Source: Candidatus Eiseniibacteriota bacterium (GTDB lineage Bacteria; JAFGKV01). From it: 37,174 nt of DNA. A model generated the notes under the pieces. It saw only the letters and a program-made list of their open reading frames with translations, did no database searches and was not told the DNA's origin. This document shows, piece after piece, positions 9,335-17,168 of the stretch. Each line of letters begins with the position of its first letter. Position 1 is the first letter of the stretch. The position numbers were made by a program, and so were the translations under genes. The DNA is taken from NCBI GenBank assembly GCA_025453925.1, contig JALOPK010000004.1:1-37174 (forward strand). Reading direction: 5' to 3'.

Positions 9335-10975
9335 CTATACGGTGCGGCCCCTGTCTTGGGCGGTTTCGGGCGGGACTTTCGCGCTTTTGCTTGGGTACAG
9401 GAAGCGTTTGATCTTCTGGTTGGGGGTCTTCTCGAAGGGCTCCTTCTGGATCTGGATCTTCCCGATGCGGCTGAATGCGGCCAGGCGCGGATTGATTTCC
9501 TTTCGAATCGCCTCCAGCAGTTCACCGGCATCATCAAGCTGGTCAGCCATGGCCGCTTCGAGGGTCTCGATGGCTTCCGGTTTCAGGTGAACAAGGGCCG
9601 CCACGCCGTTCCCGTCACCGTAGACCAGGGAATCCGCCACATAGTGGTGGGCGTTGAGGAGCGACTCGATTTCCTCGGGATAGATGTTCTCGCCGGTCGC
9701 ACTCAGGATCATGGTCTTGGATCGGCCCCGAATGTAGAGATTCCCCAGTGTGTCGAAGTAGCCGAGATCGCCCGTCTTGAACCATCCGTCCGGAGTGAAG
9801 GCCTCAGCAGTCCTCACGGGATCCTTGTAGTATCCAGGCATCACATTGGGACCTTTGGCCTGAATCTCGCCCTCGTTCGTATGCGGGTCGGGATCCGCAA
9901 TCCGGAGATCGACCCCTTTCATGGCGGGGCCGGTGGACCTGAGGACGGTCTTGCTCGGGTGGCTGCCCGCCAGGAGCGGCGCTGTCTCTGTCAGACCGTA
10001 GCCGATGGCGTAGGGGAACTTGGCGTCTTTGAGAAACTGCTCGACGTCTGCCGCCAGAGCGGCTCCGCCGATGCCGAAGAACCGCAGCTTCCCGCCGAAC
10101 TTCCTCATGAGCTTCTTGCCCGCCATCCGGCAGAGAAGCTTCCGGAACAGGGGGTGCTTGTACAATGCCACCTTCTCCAGGGACGGCTTTACGCTCGCGC
10201 GATAGGTCTTCTCTATGATGATCGGGACGGTGAGCATGATGGTTGGACGAATGGCTTCCATGGCCGGAATCAAAACCGACGCCACTGGCGGCCTGTCCAG
10301 ATACCAGATGGAGGGGCCCTGCAGAATGGGGCCCAGCATGCCGATGGTGCATTCATAGGCGTGCGCCAGAGGCAGGATCGAGAGGACACGGTCGTTCCGG
10401 TGCTGCTTGATGATGGTGCGGGTGGCCCAGGCGTCCCAGACAAGGTTCTTGTGGGTCATCACGACACCTTTTGAGTTGCCCGTCGTGCCCGAGGTGTACA
10501 GGATGACCGCCAGGCTGCTCTCGCCAACGGGCGTGAACACCGACGCGGGATCCGGATCGGGGCCGCCGTGAGGCACCAACAGGTCTTCAATCGCCAGCGC
10601 CGTGGGTGATGCAGGGCCCAGCTTGGCCCTCAGTTTTTCGGACACGATGATGGCCTTCGCTTCGGAATGAGCGAGGATGTTTGCTATCTGCTCCGTTCCG
10701 AAATCAGTGAGGATCGGCACGCCAACGAAGCCGGCGGCCGTGATGCCGAAGTATGCCACGACCCATTCCGGTCGGTTCTCGGAGAGGAGGGCAATGCGGT
10801 CGCCCGCCTGGTAGCCCCTCTCCCGCAGGGTGATGGCGAGTTTGGCCGCGGCCGCCCCCAGAGCGCGATAGCTTGTGCCCTCCCCTCCCACGAAGCCCAC
10901 GGCAGGTTTGTCCCCGTAGTGGGCGGCGCTGTTGACGATGACCTCACGAAGCGTGAACGACGACAGCCTGTACAT
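9335..10975 (-). CDS. Long-chain fatty acid-CoA ligase (AMP-binding)
   Basis: ANL-superfamily adenylating enzyme of 546 residues that activates a carboxylic acid, most likely a long-chain fatty acid, through an acyl-AMP and transfers it to CoA. Visible motifs: P-loop YTSGTTGNSKG (160-170), GYGLTET (325-331), DGWFKTGD (396-403), the hinge and GRSKTMI region (417-423), and the C-terminal catalytic lysine candidate Lys521 in TPNQKIKRF. The frame is open to 11047, but ATG 10975 is preferred because GGAAGG lies about 7 nt upstream and the family sequence begins there. It has the segment GIGGAALAADVEQFL typical of FadD15/FAA-like enzymes. Neighbours give no specific pathway; lipid supply for the envelope is a reasonable guess. 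Confidence 0.93.
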   Translation of the reverse strand: MYRLSSFTLREVIVNSAAHYGDKPAVGFVGGEGTSYRALGAAAAKLAITLRERGYQAGDRIALLSENRPEWVVAYFGITAAGFVGVPILTDFGTEQIANILAHSEAKAIIVSEKLRAKLGPASPTALAIEDLLVPHGGPDPDPASVFTPVGESSLAVILYTSGTTGNSKGVVMTHKNLVWDAWATRTIIKQHRNDRVLSILPLAHAYECTIGMLGPILQGPSIWYLDRPPVASVLIPAMEAIRPTIMLTVPIIIEKTYRASVKPSLEKVALYKHPLFRKLLCRMAGKKLMRKFGGKLRFFGIGGAALAADVEQFLKDAKFPYAIGYGLTETAPLLAGSHPSKTVLRSTGPAMKGVDLRIADPDPHTNEGEIQAKGPNVMPGYYKDPVRTAEAFTPDGWFKTGDLGYFDTLGNLYIRGRSKTMILSATGENIYPEEIESLLNAHHYVADSLVYGDGNGVAALVHLKPEAIETLEAAMADQLDDAGELLEAIRKEINPRLAAFSRIGKIQIQKEPFEKTPNQKIKRFLYPSKSAKVPPETAQDRGRTV

Positions 10976-11619
10976 TCGTGGTCCTTCCGAAAGACACTGC
11001 CCTGGTGCAGGTGTGCCACGGATGCGCCTGTTCCACTCACCACCCATACCCAGGAGTCCAGTGGAAACGAGGCAGCCCTTGTTATGCCGGTGCCGATGGG
11101 GTTTCGCTCACCGGCGGATGGAATCGGCAGCTCTGGGGGCCAGTAGTTGCAGCGAACGCTGTCCTTGTCAAGATCACGAGGTTCGAGGGGGCCGTCCTGC
11201 GTCAGGGTACTCGCAGATGGCGACGGAGCGGAGGCGGGCTGCCCGCGGGAGTTGTTCGGGTATCGGTGTGTGCTGTCTGCTTTCCGCAGCCGGCAATCGG
11301 GCGGAAAGCCCAGGTTCCCAGGCTCACGGAACATCTGAACAAGGGGTTGGGTGCGACGCAACGCCGGGGACACGAGCCTAGAGCTGCGAGCCTCCCCTAG
11401 GGTGGGCCAATCTGCAGGACCGGCGGAGAACTGAACCACCAATCCTCCAAGCAAGACTCGCAGTATCACATGTTCCGTGTCGGCCGTGAACTTCCCCGGA
11501 GGCCCGGGTTCACCCTCATCCCGCGTCCAGCCGCCAGGGATCCGCATGTGCTCGCGCGGTTTGCGGACGCCGGTCGGCGGTGTCTCCCGTTCCTCTCCGG
11601 CAGTGTGCGAGATGGGCGG
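10976..11619. other. Long gene-poor region upstream of the acyl-CoA ligase
   Basis: About 640 bases without a convincing gene. Open frames exist on both strands, but none matches a family I recognise and none has a good ribosome binding site with a sensible start. The promoter of the acyl-CoA ligase should lie near the right side of 10976. No tRNA-like or repeated structure was seen. Confidence 0.4.
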
Positions 11620-11730
11620 CTACGCGGACTTCTTCGTCTGCTTCTCCTGCACCTTCTTGGTCTGCTTGTCGTGCTTCACGGCCTTCTGCTTCAGCCCCTT
11701 GTCTTTGTCCTTCTTGCCTTTGTCGCCCAC
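11620..11730 (-). CDS. Small lysine-rich protein (36 residues)
   Basis: A tiny gene. GTG at 11728-11730 is preceded by AGAGGAAGG with a 5-nt gap and followed by 36 codons ending at TAG 11620-11622. The product begins MGDKGKKDKDKGLKQ, ends KQTKKSA and is about 40% lysine with many Asp, Gln and Lys. I recall similar short 'GDKGKKDKxKxxKQ' proteins annotated as hypothetical in several phyla. High third-position GC in the lysine codons (AAG) fits real coding. A longer in-frame extension (to 11886) is possible but has no support upstream. Function unknown; the charge suggests nucleic-acid or ribosome association, which is only a guess. Confidence 0.65.
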   Translation of the reverse strand: MGDKGKKDKDKGLKQKAVKHDKQTKKVQEKQTKKSA

Positions 11731-12209
11731 AGCAACCTTCCTCTCCGATTGGGCCTCGTCGCGTCCCCACGTCAGTGGGGGCTTCTCTACACGTTCACGC
11801 CAGCTGCGCTCGAACCACTTCCGCCTGGGGGAAATCGAGCCTCGCGCCTCGACGTAAGAACGCCGGATGGCGGCATTTCGCATCAAAAAACGTGCGGAAA
11901 GCGGAAAAAGCCGGCGGCGGCCTCCAGAAGGAAGGCGGGAGCCACCCCAACATCAAGCACTGGATGTTCCGTGAAGCAGCGCGCGGCGTCCCGAAACGCA
12001 TCGATGAGAACCCGCAGCAGGGCGGGTGGCCCGACCTGTTCGAGAGGACGTGGATCCGCCGACCGATCGCTATCGTAATCACCACCGCGGTCGAATCCAC
12101 GGATAGTGTGTCAGCCCCGGCAACGACAGCGACCCCGAACCCTGAGCGAAGTTCGCCCTGTCACCCGTGCACGGGAATCACCCCGCGTCGCCCCCGGAGG
12201 GGAGCGGGC
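11731..12209 (+). other. Intergenic region with a possible short coding remnant
   Basis: No complete gene is clear here. On the plus strand from GTG 11892 to about 12070 one frame has strongly coding-like third positions (mostly G or C). It reads as a hydrophilic peptide with GGSHPNIKHWMFREAARG followed by IDENPQQGGWPDLFERT. There is no ribosome binding site, and the frame then runs on antisense into the next gene, so a start and stop cannot be fixed. It may be the tail of a degraded small gene. I do not recognise the family. Confidence 0.3.
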
Positions 12210-13379
12210 TCAGAAGTTCATGGCGAACAGCCTGCGGAGGAAGGCCGCCGCCGCCGCGGCAGGGCCGTTCCCGCCGGTGAGCGACGCCACGGTCTCAGCA
12301 ATCGCCCCCGCGGCGATGAACAGCATGGCCAGCAACTTCCCGACATCCTGCCCCTTGAGACTCCCCAGCATCCGCGGTTCCTGCGACAGGTAGGCACTGG
12401 CGGCGAACAACTCCTCCCCGATCAGGGTGTAATCGCAGGCGGCCACGAAAAACGGAAGTTGGGCCGGCATGGCCGTGCCCGAGACCTGAATCGCGCCGAT
12501 GGAGTTCCCGGTCTCGGCGAGGACGAGGCTCTCCGCGAAGAACGCGCCCAGATAGAAGGTCGCGGCAGGACGCTCCCGCACCATGATCCCGTCCACGGCG
12601 GCAACGTATCCGAACTGCGCATCGGTAACGTAGTGGACGCTGTCCTCACGGTAGGCGTCGGGCCTGCCGGCCGCCAGGTAGGCCTCTTTCACGGTCTCCC
12701 GGGCGGCACTCATGACCAGCGACCGCGAGACCGGAACGTCCAAGGGAGTATCGTACTCCGCCGTGGTGCGCGCGATGGTCTGGAGAATGGAAAGCCCTGC
12801 CAGGGTCTGCACGTCGTCCATGTCGTTGATGCCCGGGACGAAGAGCACTGCCCGGCCCATCTCGGTCGCCCGACCGACCGCCTCCTCGATCGCCTCCAGC
12901 CCGGCGATCCTGCGTATGAACAGGCGCCGTCCTCGTTTGGCCCTCTCGATGTAGATGATCACGGCAAACGACAACAGCAAGGTGATCACCAGCAAATTCG
13001 CCTTGGCCTGATTGAACCACTGAACCCGCGAGGCAACGGGTGGGGTGGGAATGCTGGGAATCCGACGGCCGATTCCATCGACCAGGACGATCCGGTACTG
13101 CGACGGAACGCCATTGGGCAGATGGTCGATCACGGCGGAGGAGGCGAAAGCCGGAAGCGAATCAACCACGACGAATTGGCCCGGAGAGGTCGCCCTCTGC
13201 ACAAGCTGCCAACGGATTCGCGCCGCGTCTTCCGCCCTGACCTGCCAGGTGAGCGAAATCGCCCCGCCTTTGTCGTTCGGCACATCGGCGGCAACCAGAG
13301 CCCCGACGGGGTGGGGTGGCGAATGGCCCCCCGGATCAGCCGTCAGCAGGCAGGTCAGAAGCCAGGCCGTCAGGGCCAA
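12210..13379 (-). CDS. DUF6754-type membrane protein with N-terminal Fn3-like domain
   Basis: A 389-residue protein of unknown function. The TTG start at 13379 has GAGGG 6 nt upstream and an in-frame TGA before it. A signal peptide (MALTAWLLTCLLTADP) is followed by a fibronectin-III-like beta domain (about 35-112), one membrane segment (about 127-145) and then a cytoplasmic-looking domain rich in conserved blocks: AVLFVPGINDMDD, AEYDTPLDVP, AETGNSIGAIQVSGTAMP, PFFVAACDYTLIGEE. A second hydrophobic segment lies near the C-terminus (about 345-365). The block pattern matches what I know as DUF6754, often seen next to other membrane proteins of unknown role. It lies downstream of two glycosyltransferase-like genes on the same strand. 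Confidence 0.7.
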   Translation of the reverse strand: MALTAWLLTCLLTADPGGHSPPHPVGALVAADVPNDKGGAISLTWQVRAEDAARIRWQLVQRATSPGQFVVVDSLPAFASSAVIDHLPNGVPSQYRIVLVDGIGRRIPSIPTPPVASRVQWFNQAKANLLVITLLLSFAVIIYIERAKRGRRLFIRRIAGLEAIEEAVGRATEMGRAVLFVPGINDMDDVQTLAGLSILQTIARTTAEYDTPLDVPVSRSLVMSAARETVKEAYLAAGRPDAYREDSVHYVTDAQFGYVAAVDGIMVRERPAATFYLGAFFAESLVLAETGNSIGAIQVSGTAMPAQLPFFVAACDYTLIGEELFAASAYLSQEPRMLGSLKGQDVGKLLAMLFIAAGAIAETVASLTGGNGPAAAAAAFLRRLFAMNF

Positions 13380-13549
13380 GGGACGCCCTCAGGAAGGCGC
13401 TGATCTCTCATGAGGGTCACTCTCCGTGCGGCATGCACGCATTCTCCTCCAGATCGTGGGCGGGAGCACCCTGAAGCCGGCAGGGCTGCACGACGCGAGG
13501 TGGATCGATACCGCGCGGCTGCCAGACCGATCGAACCACATGGCCTATC

Positions 13550-13583
13550 GGCACGCGGAGACGGCCAAATGCCGTCACGTGCC
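13550..13583 (-). terminator. Interrupted hairpin downstream of GT-C gene
   Basis: An inverted repeat lies just past the stop of the 13596-15350 gene: an inner GACGGC/GCCGTC stem (13560-13565 with 13571-13576, loop CAAAT) and an outer GGCACG/CGTGCC pair (13550-13555 with 13578-13583), with a small internal bulge. No T-run follows, so it is only a plausible terminator or mRNA-end structure. Confidence 0.4.
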
Positions 13584-13595
13584 TGACCATGACTA

Positions 13596-15350
13596 CTATG
13601 GGGCCGCACCGGTGGTGTCAAGGGAATCGCCCGCTCCCTTGGCGTCATACAGGGCGCTCCTCCACGCAGGCGGTATCTCGCCAGGGATCGACTTCCAACG
13701 CTTCCTCTCCCGCTCTTCCCCGACCGGTTCACGCCCCGTCTCGTCCGCCAGGAGCCCGGCTTCGCGCACAAGCCAACGCCATGATGTCCCCAAGCCCCGT
13801 GCGATCTCCAGCGCGTTCAGCGCCACGTCATGAGCCTCGCCCCGTCGTCCCTCGTTGGCCAACCGCCACCCTTCGACCACCTGGTCCGCCGCATGGCGTC
13901 CCTGGACCTCTTCGCCTTCTCTCCCTGCAGCCCCCACCACCACGCCTCTCCCCGCCAACACGGCGCGGAGGCTGTCTGGATTCAGCGTGGTGCCGAGGAT
14001 CAGGTATGTCCCGTCAGGCATGCGGACCGAGATCTTCTCCCATGCGGCCGAAGCGTCGCGGCGCACCTCGGGCTGTCCCACCAGCCAGACCACCCTCCGG
14101 CGGGCAAGATACTCATAGGGCGCCACGCGCTCGTGGCCTGCCGCGGCACTCGAGGGGACGCCGTGACGGGCGACCCAGCGGTCGGTGAGCCCCAGCATAT
14201 CCACGGCGGGCAGCCGGGAGAAGAACGGAATGGCCCCTGCGGGCCCCACGGCGATCAGGTCGTCCGGATCGGCCATGGCGCCAAGGAACTCCCCCACTCG
14301 GGACCACCCGGAGGCGCTGGCGGCCAGTTCGTCGATGCTTTCGATCATGTAGGGCGACGAAGCCTGACGGTAGCCGACCATCGTGGGCAACCATGTGCCG
14401 GCGACCGATCCCAGCGCCAGAACCACGGCCATCCCGCGCCGCAGCCGGGGCAGCAGACCCGCCATCAGCGCCAGGGAGAGCACGATGACGGGGACCATCA
14501 TCCTGAACTCCATGAAATCGCCGCCGACGGCCACGAGGTACGCAAGGTAGACCGTCAGCGGCGTCGCCACGCGCCAATCCCTGCCCGCCAGTGCGGCCAG
14601 GGGTGCCCAGAGGGGGATACCCGGATGGGTTCGAAGGAACTCCCCGAGATAAAAGAGCCCTCGCCCCAGGTTGATGGCGCCCTTGGCATGGAAGGTATTG
14701 GGCAGCCAGTCGCCGTAGTAGCCGGCGCGGAACGACTGAAGCGGGATGAGCATGACCAACGCGATGCCGACACGCACGCCCGTCGCGCGGAAAGAGCGGC
14801 CCTTGAGGACGCCTGCCACCCAGAGCAGTCCCTCCGGGCGGGTCAAGGCCGCCAGTCCCGCGATCCAGACGGAAAGCGGGCGGTGATCTCCCTCTCTCTC
14901 CACGGCGCCCCGCCACGCCGAAGCGGTGATCAGGAAGACGAACAGGCTTGTCTCGAGACCGCTGATGCTCCACGCCCCGAGATCGTGGGACAGACAGAGG
15001 GCGGCCGGGATGAGCGCCGCCCAGAGCGGCGGGGAGACTCTCCGCGCAAATCCGTATGCCGCCACGATGGTGCCAACGCCCGCCAGGAGCCCCAGCGCGG
15101 GCGCAACGACTTCAGGGGGCGCGCCGATCATCGCGGCTGATGCCAACAGGTACACCCAGAGGGGGTTGGTGTACCCCTCGACCCGTTCGCCAGGGTTGAA
15201 CACCGGGCCGTGGCCCTCTGCCACCGACCGGGCATAGCGAAAGCTGATGAACGCGTCGTCGGTAATGAACCCCCTGGCCGACATGCGCCCTGCGAAGGCC
15301 AGACAGCAGCCTGCGAGAACGGCGATGTCGAGGGCGAGCCGACGATTCAC
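13596..15350 (-). CDS. GT-C family membrane glycosyltransferase-like protein
   Basis: A polytopic membrane protein of 584 residues resembling the AftB/ArnT-like GT-C glycosyltransferases that use polyprenyl-phosphate sugars outside the membrane. Near the N-terminus is an acidic loop, FITDDAFISFRYA, followed by VFNPGERVEGYTNPLW, the usual family signature. About ten hydrophobic spans follow, then a soluble C-terminal region (about 400-584) rich in Arg and Glu. The start is taken as GTG 15348-15350, whose bases overlap the TGA of the upstream gene (GTGA), giving translational coupling without a Shine-Dalgarno site. The frame is open further to 15485, but that part lies inside the preceding gene and looks non-coding. 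A related protein lies at 34804-36753. The sugar substrate is unknown. Confidence 0.82.
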   Translation of the reverse strand: MNRRLALDIAVLAGCCLAFAGRMSARGFITDDAFISFRYARSVAEGHGPVFNPGERVEGYTNPLWVYLLASAAMIGAPPEVVAPALGLLAGVGTIVAAYGFARRVSPPLWAALIPAALCLSHDLGAWSISGLETSLFVFLITASAWRGAVEREGDHRPLSVWIAGLAALTRPEGLLWVAGVLKGRSFRATGVRVGIALVMLIPLQSFRAGYYGDWLPNTFHAKGAINLGRGLFYLGEFLRTHPGIPLWAPLAALAGRDWRVATPLTVYLAYLVAVGGDFMEFRMMVPVIVLSLALMAGLLPRLRRGMAVVLALGSVAGTWLPTMVGYRQASSPYMIESIDELAASASGWSRVGEFLGAMADPDDLIAVGPAGAIPFFSRLPAVDMLGLTDRWVARHGVPSSAAAGHERVAPYEYLARRRVVWLVGQPEVRRDASAAWEKISVRMPDGTYLILGTTLNPDSLRAVLAGRGVVVGAAGREGEEVQGRHAADQVVEGWRLANEGRRGEAHDVALNALEIARGLGTSWRWLVREAGLLADETGREPVGEERERKRWKSIPGEIPPAWRSALYDAKGAGDSLDTTGAAP

Positions 15351-17008
15351 GGGAGGACGAGGAGTGTATCGTTCGGTGGCGAGTGGTAGATCCAGACGCC
15401 CCCGCTCTGGTGGGCAAGGCGGGGCGAGAGCCGCTCTCGCACCGCGAGCCACTGACTCCCACAGGAGTCCTGCGTGGTGCGGCATACGGCGTGAAGTGTG
15501 CTTTCGCCGAGTTCGAGGACCCGATAGGTTCGACCGCCGCCGCCGCGTGGGAGGAGATAGTCCCAGACGTACCGCTCTCCGGTCACGACCAGGTCATCCC
15601 GGCCGGCGCATCCTGCCGCGAGCAGCCATTTCGCCGCTTCGGCCCGGTGCCGGTAGCCCACGCCGTAGGCCGGCGTGCCTCCCAGCGATTCGAGATCCCG
15701 GGCACGGTCGACGAGCAGCGCCAGGTTGACCAGGCATGCGGCGGCCAGGGCGATCCGGCCGATCCGCGCGACACCGCCGATGCCGGACACCGCGCGTGCC
15801 GCAATGAGTGCCGGCAGCGGGAAGAAGACGAGGTAGAAATGGTAGGAGTCGCTCACACCCCGCAACCGGGTGCAGACAAGCATGGGGAGCGTCAATAGCA
15901 ACAGGACAGACGCCGCGCGGTCGCCGCGGACGGCATCGGCAGCCAGAAGGGAAAACCCGCCAAGCACCAGCACCAGAAGCATCAACGAGACCGCCGTGTC
16001 CGCCCAGAATCGCACTCGCATGCCGGGAGGATCGGCGCCGTGCAGACGCACCCTCTCCGGCAGGTCTTGAAGGCGGAACGATCGCGTGATGTTCTGAACT
16101 GGCCCCTTCCAGTACATCGCCAATGCGCCGTTCTGCCGGAGCGCGGGCGAATCCGCGGCCAAGCGTGCCGCCGCGGAACGATCCAGGAAGTCGTCTCCGT
16201 AGTTGCATGTGGACAGGGGCGGGAGATACGGAAGCGGCCAGCAGATCGGGGCAGGGAGCCCCTGATTCTCCTGGGCTGGCTCTCCCGGGGTGACGACTCG
16301 CTGAAGCACCTCGGCCAGCCGCCTTGTGCGAAGCCAGTCGCGGGACGCATCATTGACGAAGAATGGCGCCAGCGGCGCGGCGAGGAGAACAAGCCCCAGG
16401 AGCAGTGCCTTCGGGCGTTTGCGACCGACGGCCACGGCAACCGCGGCCAGCGGAAGCAACGCCAGGCCGGAGAGATGCAACTGAAGGGCGATCCCGGCCA
16501 TCGCCAGTGAAATCAGCAGACCGAAGCGCGAGGCCCGCAAGAGCCACAGGCTCAAGGAAAGGAAGAACGCCACGGAGAAGACGGGCAGTAGATCGGGATT
16601 CCAGATCCGTCGGCCTGCGAGCACCCAGACGGGCGACGTTGCGGCGAGAAGCGAAGCAAGGAATGACGCCGAGGGCCTCATGAACAACCGGGCAAGGAAG
16701 AATGTCGCCACAGCGGCCAGGGTGCTCAGACCGGCGGTGAGGAGCAAACCGCTCAAGGGCCGGGGATGCAACTCGTACGCACCCGCGAGCAGGAGGTAGT
16801 AGAGCCCGCCCGGAAGCCGGGCTCCTTCACCGGTGGTGATCGCCGCATCTGGGCCGAGCCACCAGGGCTCGCGCCCGAGCGCCACGTTCCTCGCCCGGGC
16901 CCAGTCGCGAATGTCGTCCGGATCCCCGAAGGGCGCCTGATCGATCTTCCAGATTCTCACTCCTCCTGCGACCAACGCGAGGAGCAGGAGGATCGCCACG
17001 TGTCGCAT
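15347..17008 (-). CDS. GT39/ArnT-like membrane glycosyltransferase
   Basis: A polytopic membrane protein of 553 residues in the GT-C/PMT superfamily. The first span begins at the N-terminus (MRHVAILLLLALVAGGV), followed by the acidic extracytoplasmic loop FGDPDDIRDWARA, a Gly/Leu-rich GGLYYLLLAGAYE, and about ten more spans. A soluble tail carries beta-strand-like sequence (about 440-553) and ends TLLVLP. ATG 17006-17008 has GGAGG 6 nt upstream. It is the first gene of a minus-strand unit with 13596-15350 (4-nt overlap). Likely to transfer a sugar from a lipid carrier onto a surface polymer or lipid; the substrate cannot be read from sequence. Confidence 0.8.
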   Translation of the reverse strand: MRHVAILLLLALVAGGVRIWKIDQAPFGDPDDIRDWARARNVALGREPWWLGPDAAITTGEGARLPGGLYYLLLAGAYELHPRPLSGLLLTAGLSTLAAVATFFLARLFMRPSASFLASLLAATSPVWVLAGRRIWNPDLLPVFSVAFFLSLSLWLLRASRFGLLISLAMAGIALQLHLSGLALLPLAAVAVAVGRKRPKALLLGLVLLAAPLAPFFVNDASRDWLRTRRLAEVLQRVVTPGEPAQENQGLPAPICWPLPYLPPLSTCNYGDDFLDRSAAARLAADSPALRQNGALAMYWKGPVQNITRSFRLQDLPERVRLHGADPPGMRVRFWADTAVSLMLLVLVLGGFSLLAADAVRGDRAASVLLLLTLPMLVCTRLRGVSDSYHFYLVFFPLPALIAARAVSGIGGVARIGRIALAAACLVNLALLVDRARDLESLGGTPAYGVGYRHRAEAAKWLLAAGCAGRDDLVVTGERYVWDYLLPRGGGGRTYRVLELGESTLHAVCRTTQDSCGSQWLAVRERLSPRLAHQSGGVWIYHSPPNDTLLVLP

Positions 17009-17168
17009 GCACTACCTCCATCGCCGCCGCGAAGCGGAGAAGTAGAGCCACACGGAAGGGTAAGGCAAATGAAGCCGATTGACAGGGACGGCCGTGCCCG
17101 AGATGTTCACACGGCTCGATTCGTCGACATACCACCGGCTCACCATGCCCTCACTACGAGGTGAAACA
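17009..17168. promoter_or_regulatory. Divergent promoter region
   Basis: 160 bases between the divergent starts of the glycosyltransferase gene (minus) and leucyl aminopeptidase gene (plus). It should contain both promoters. I could not assign boxes with confidence. Confidence 0.4.

Noticed and set aside
8052-9590. 512-codon plus-strand frame overlapping the HAD-fusion gene
   Set aside because: An out-of-frame shadow of the membrane domain; the sequence is Arg/Gly/Pro-rich without structure and runs into the convergent gene.
11150-11210. GGTTCGAG-like box suggesting a tRNA
   Set aside because: No matching acceptor, D or anticodon stems could be built around it.
10684-11547. 287-codon minus-strand frame upstream of the acyl-CoA ligase
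   Set aside because: The right part is a shadow of the ligase gene in another frame and the upstream part has no family resemblance or ribosome binding site.
11580-13403. 607-codon open frame on the plus strand
   Set aside because: Most of it is antisense to the DUF6754 gene, has low-complexity Arg/Gly/Pro content and no start signal; only the short stretch near 11892-12080 looks coding.
13830-15140. 436-codon plus-strand open frame
   Set aside because: Antisense to the GT-C gene; the translated product is His/Gln/Arg-rich and resembles no protein family.
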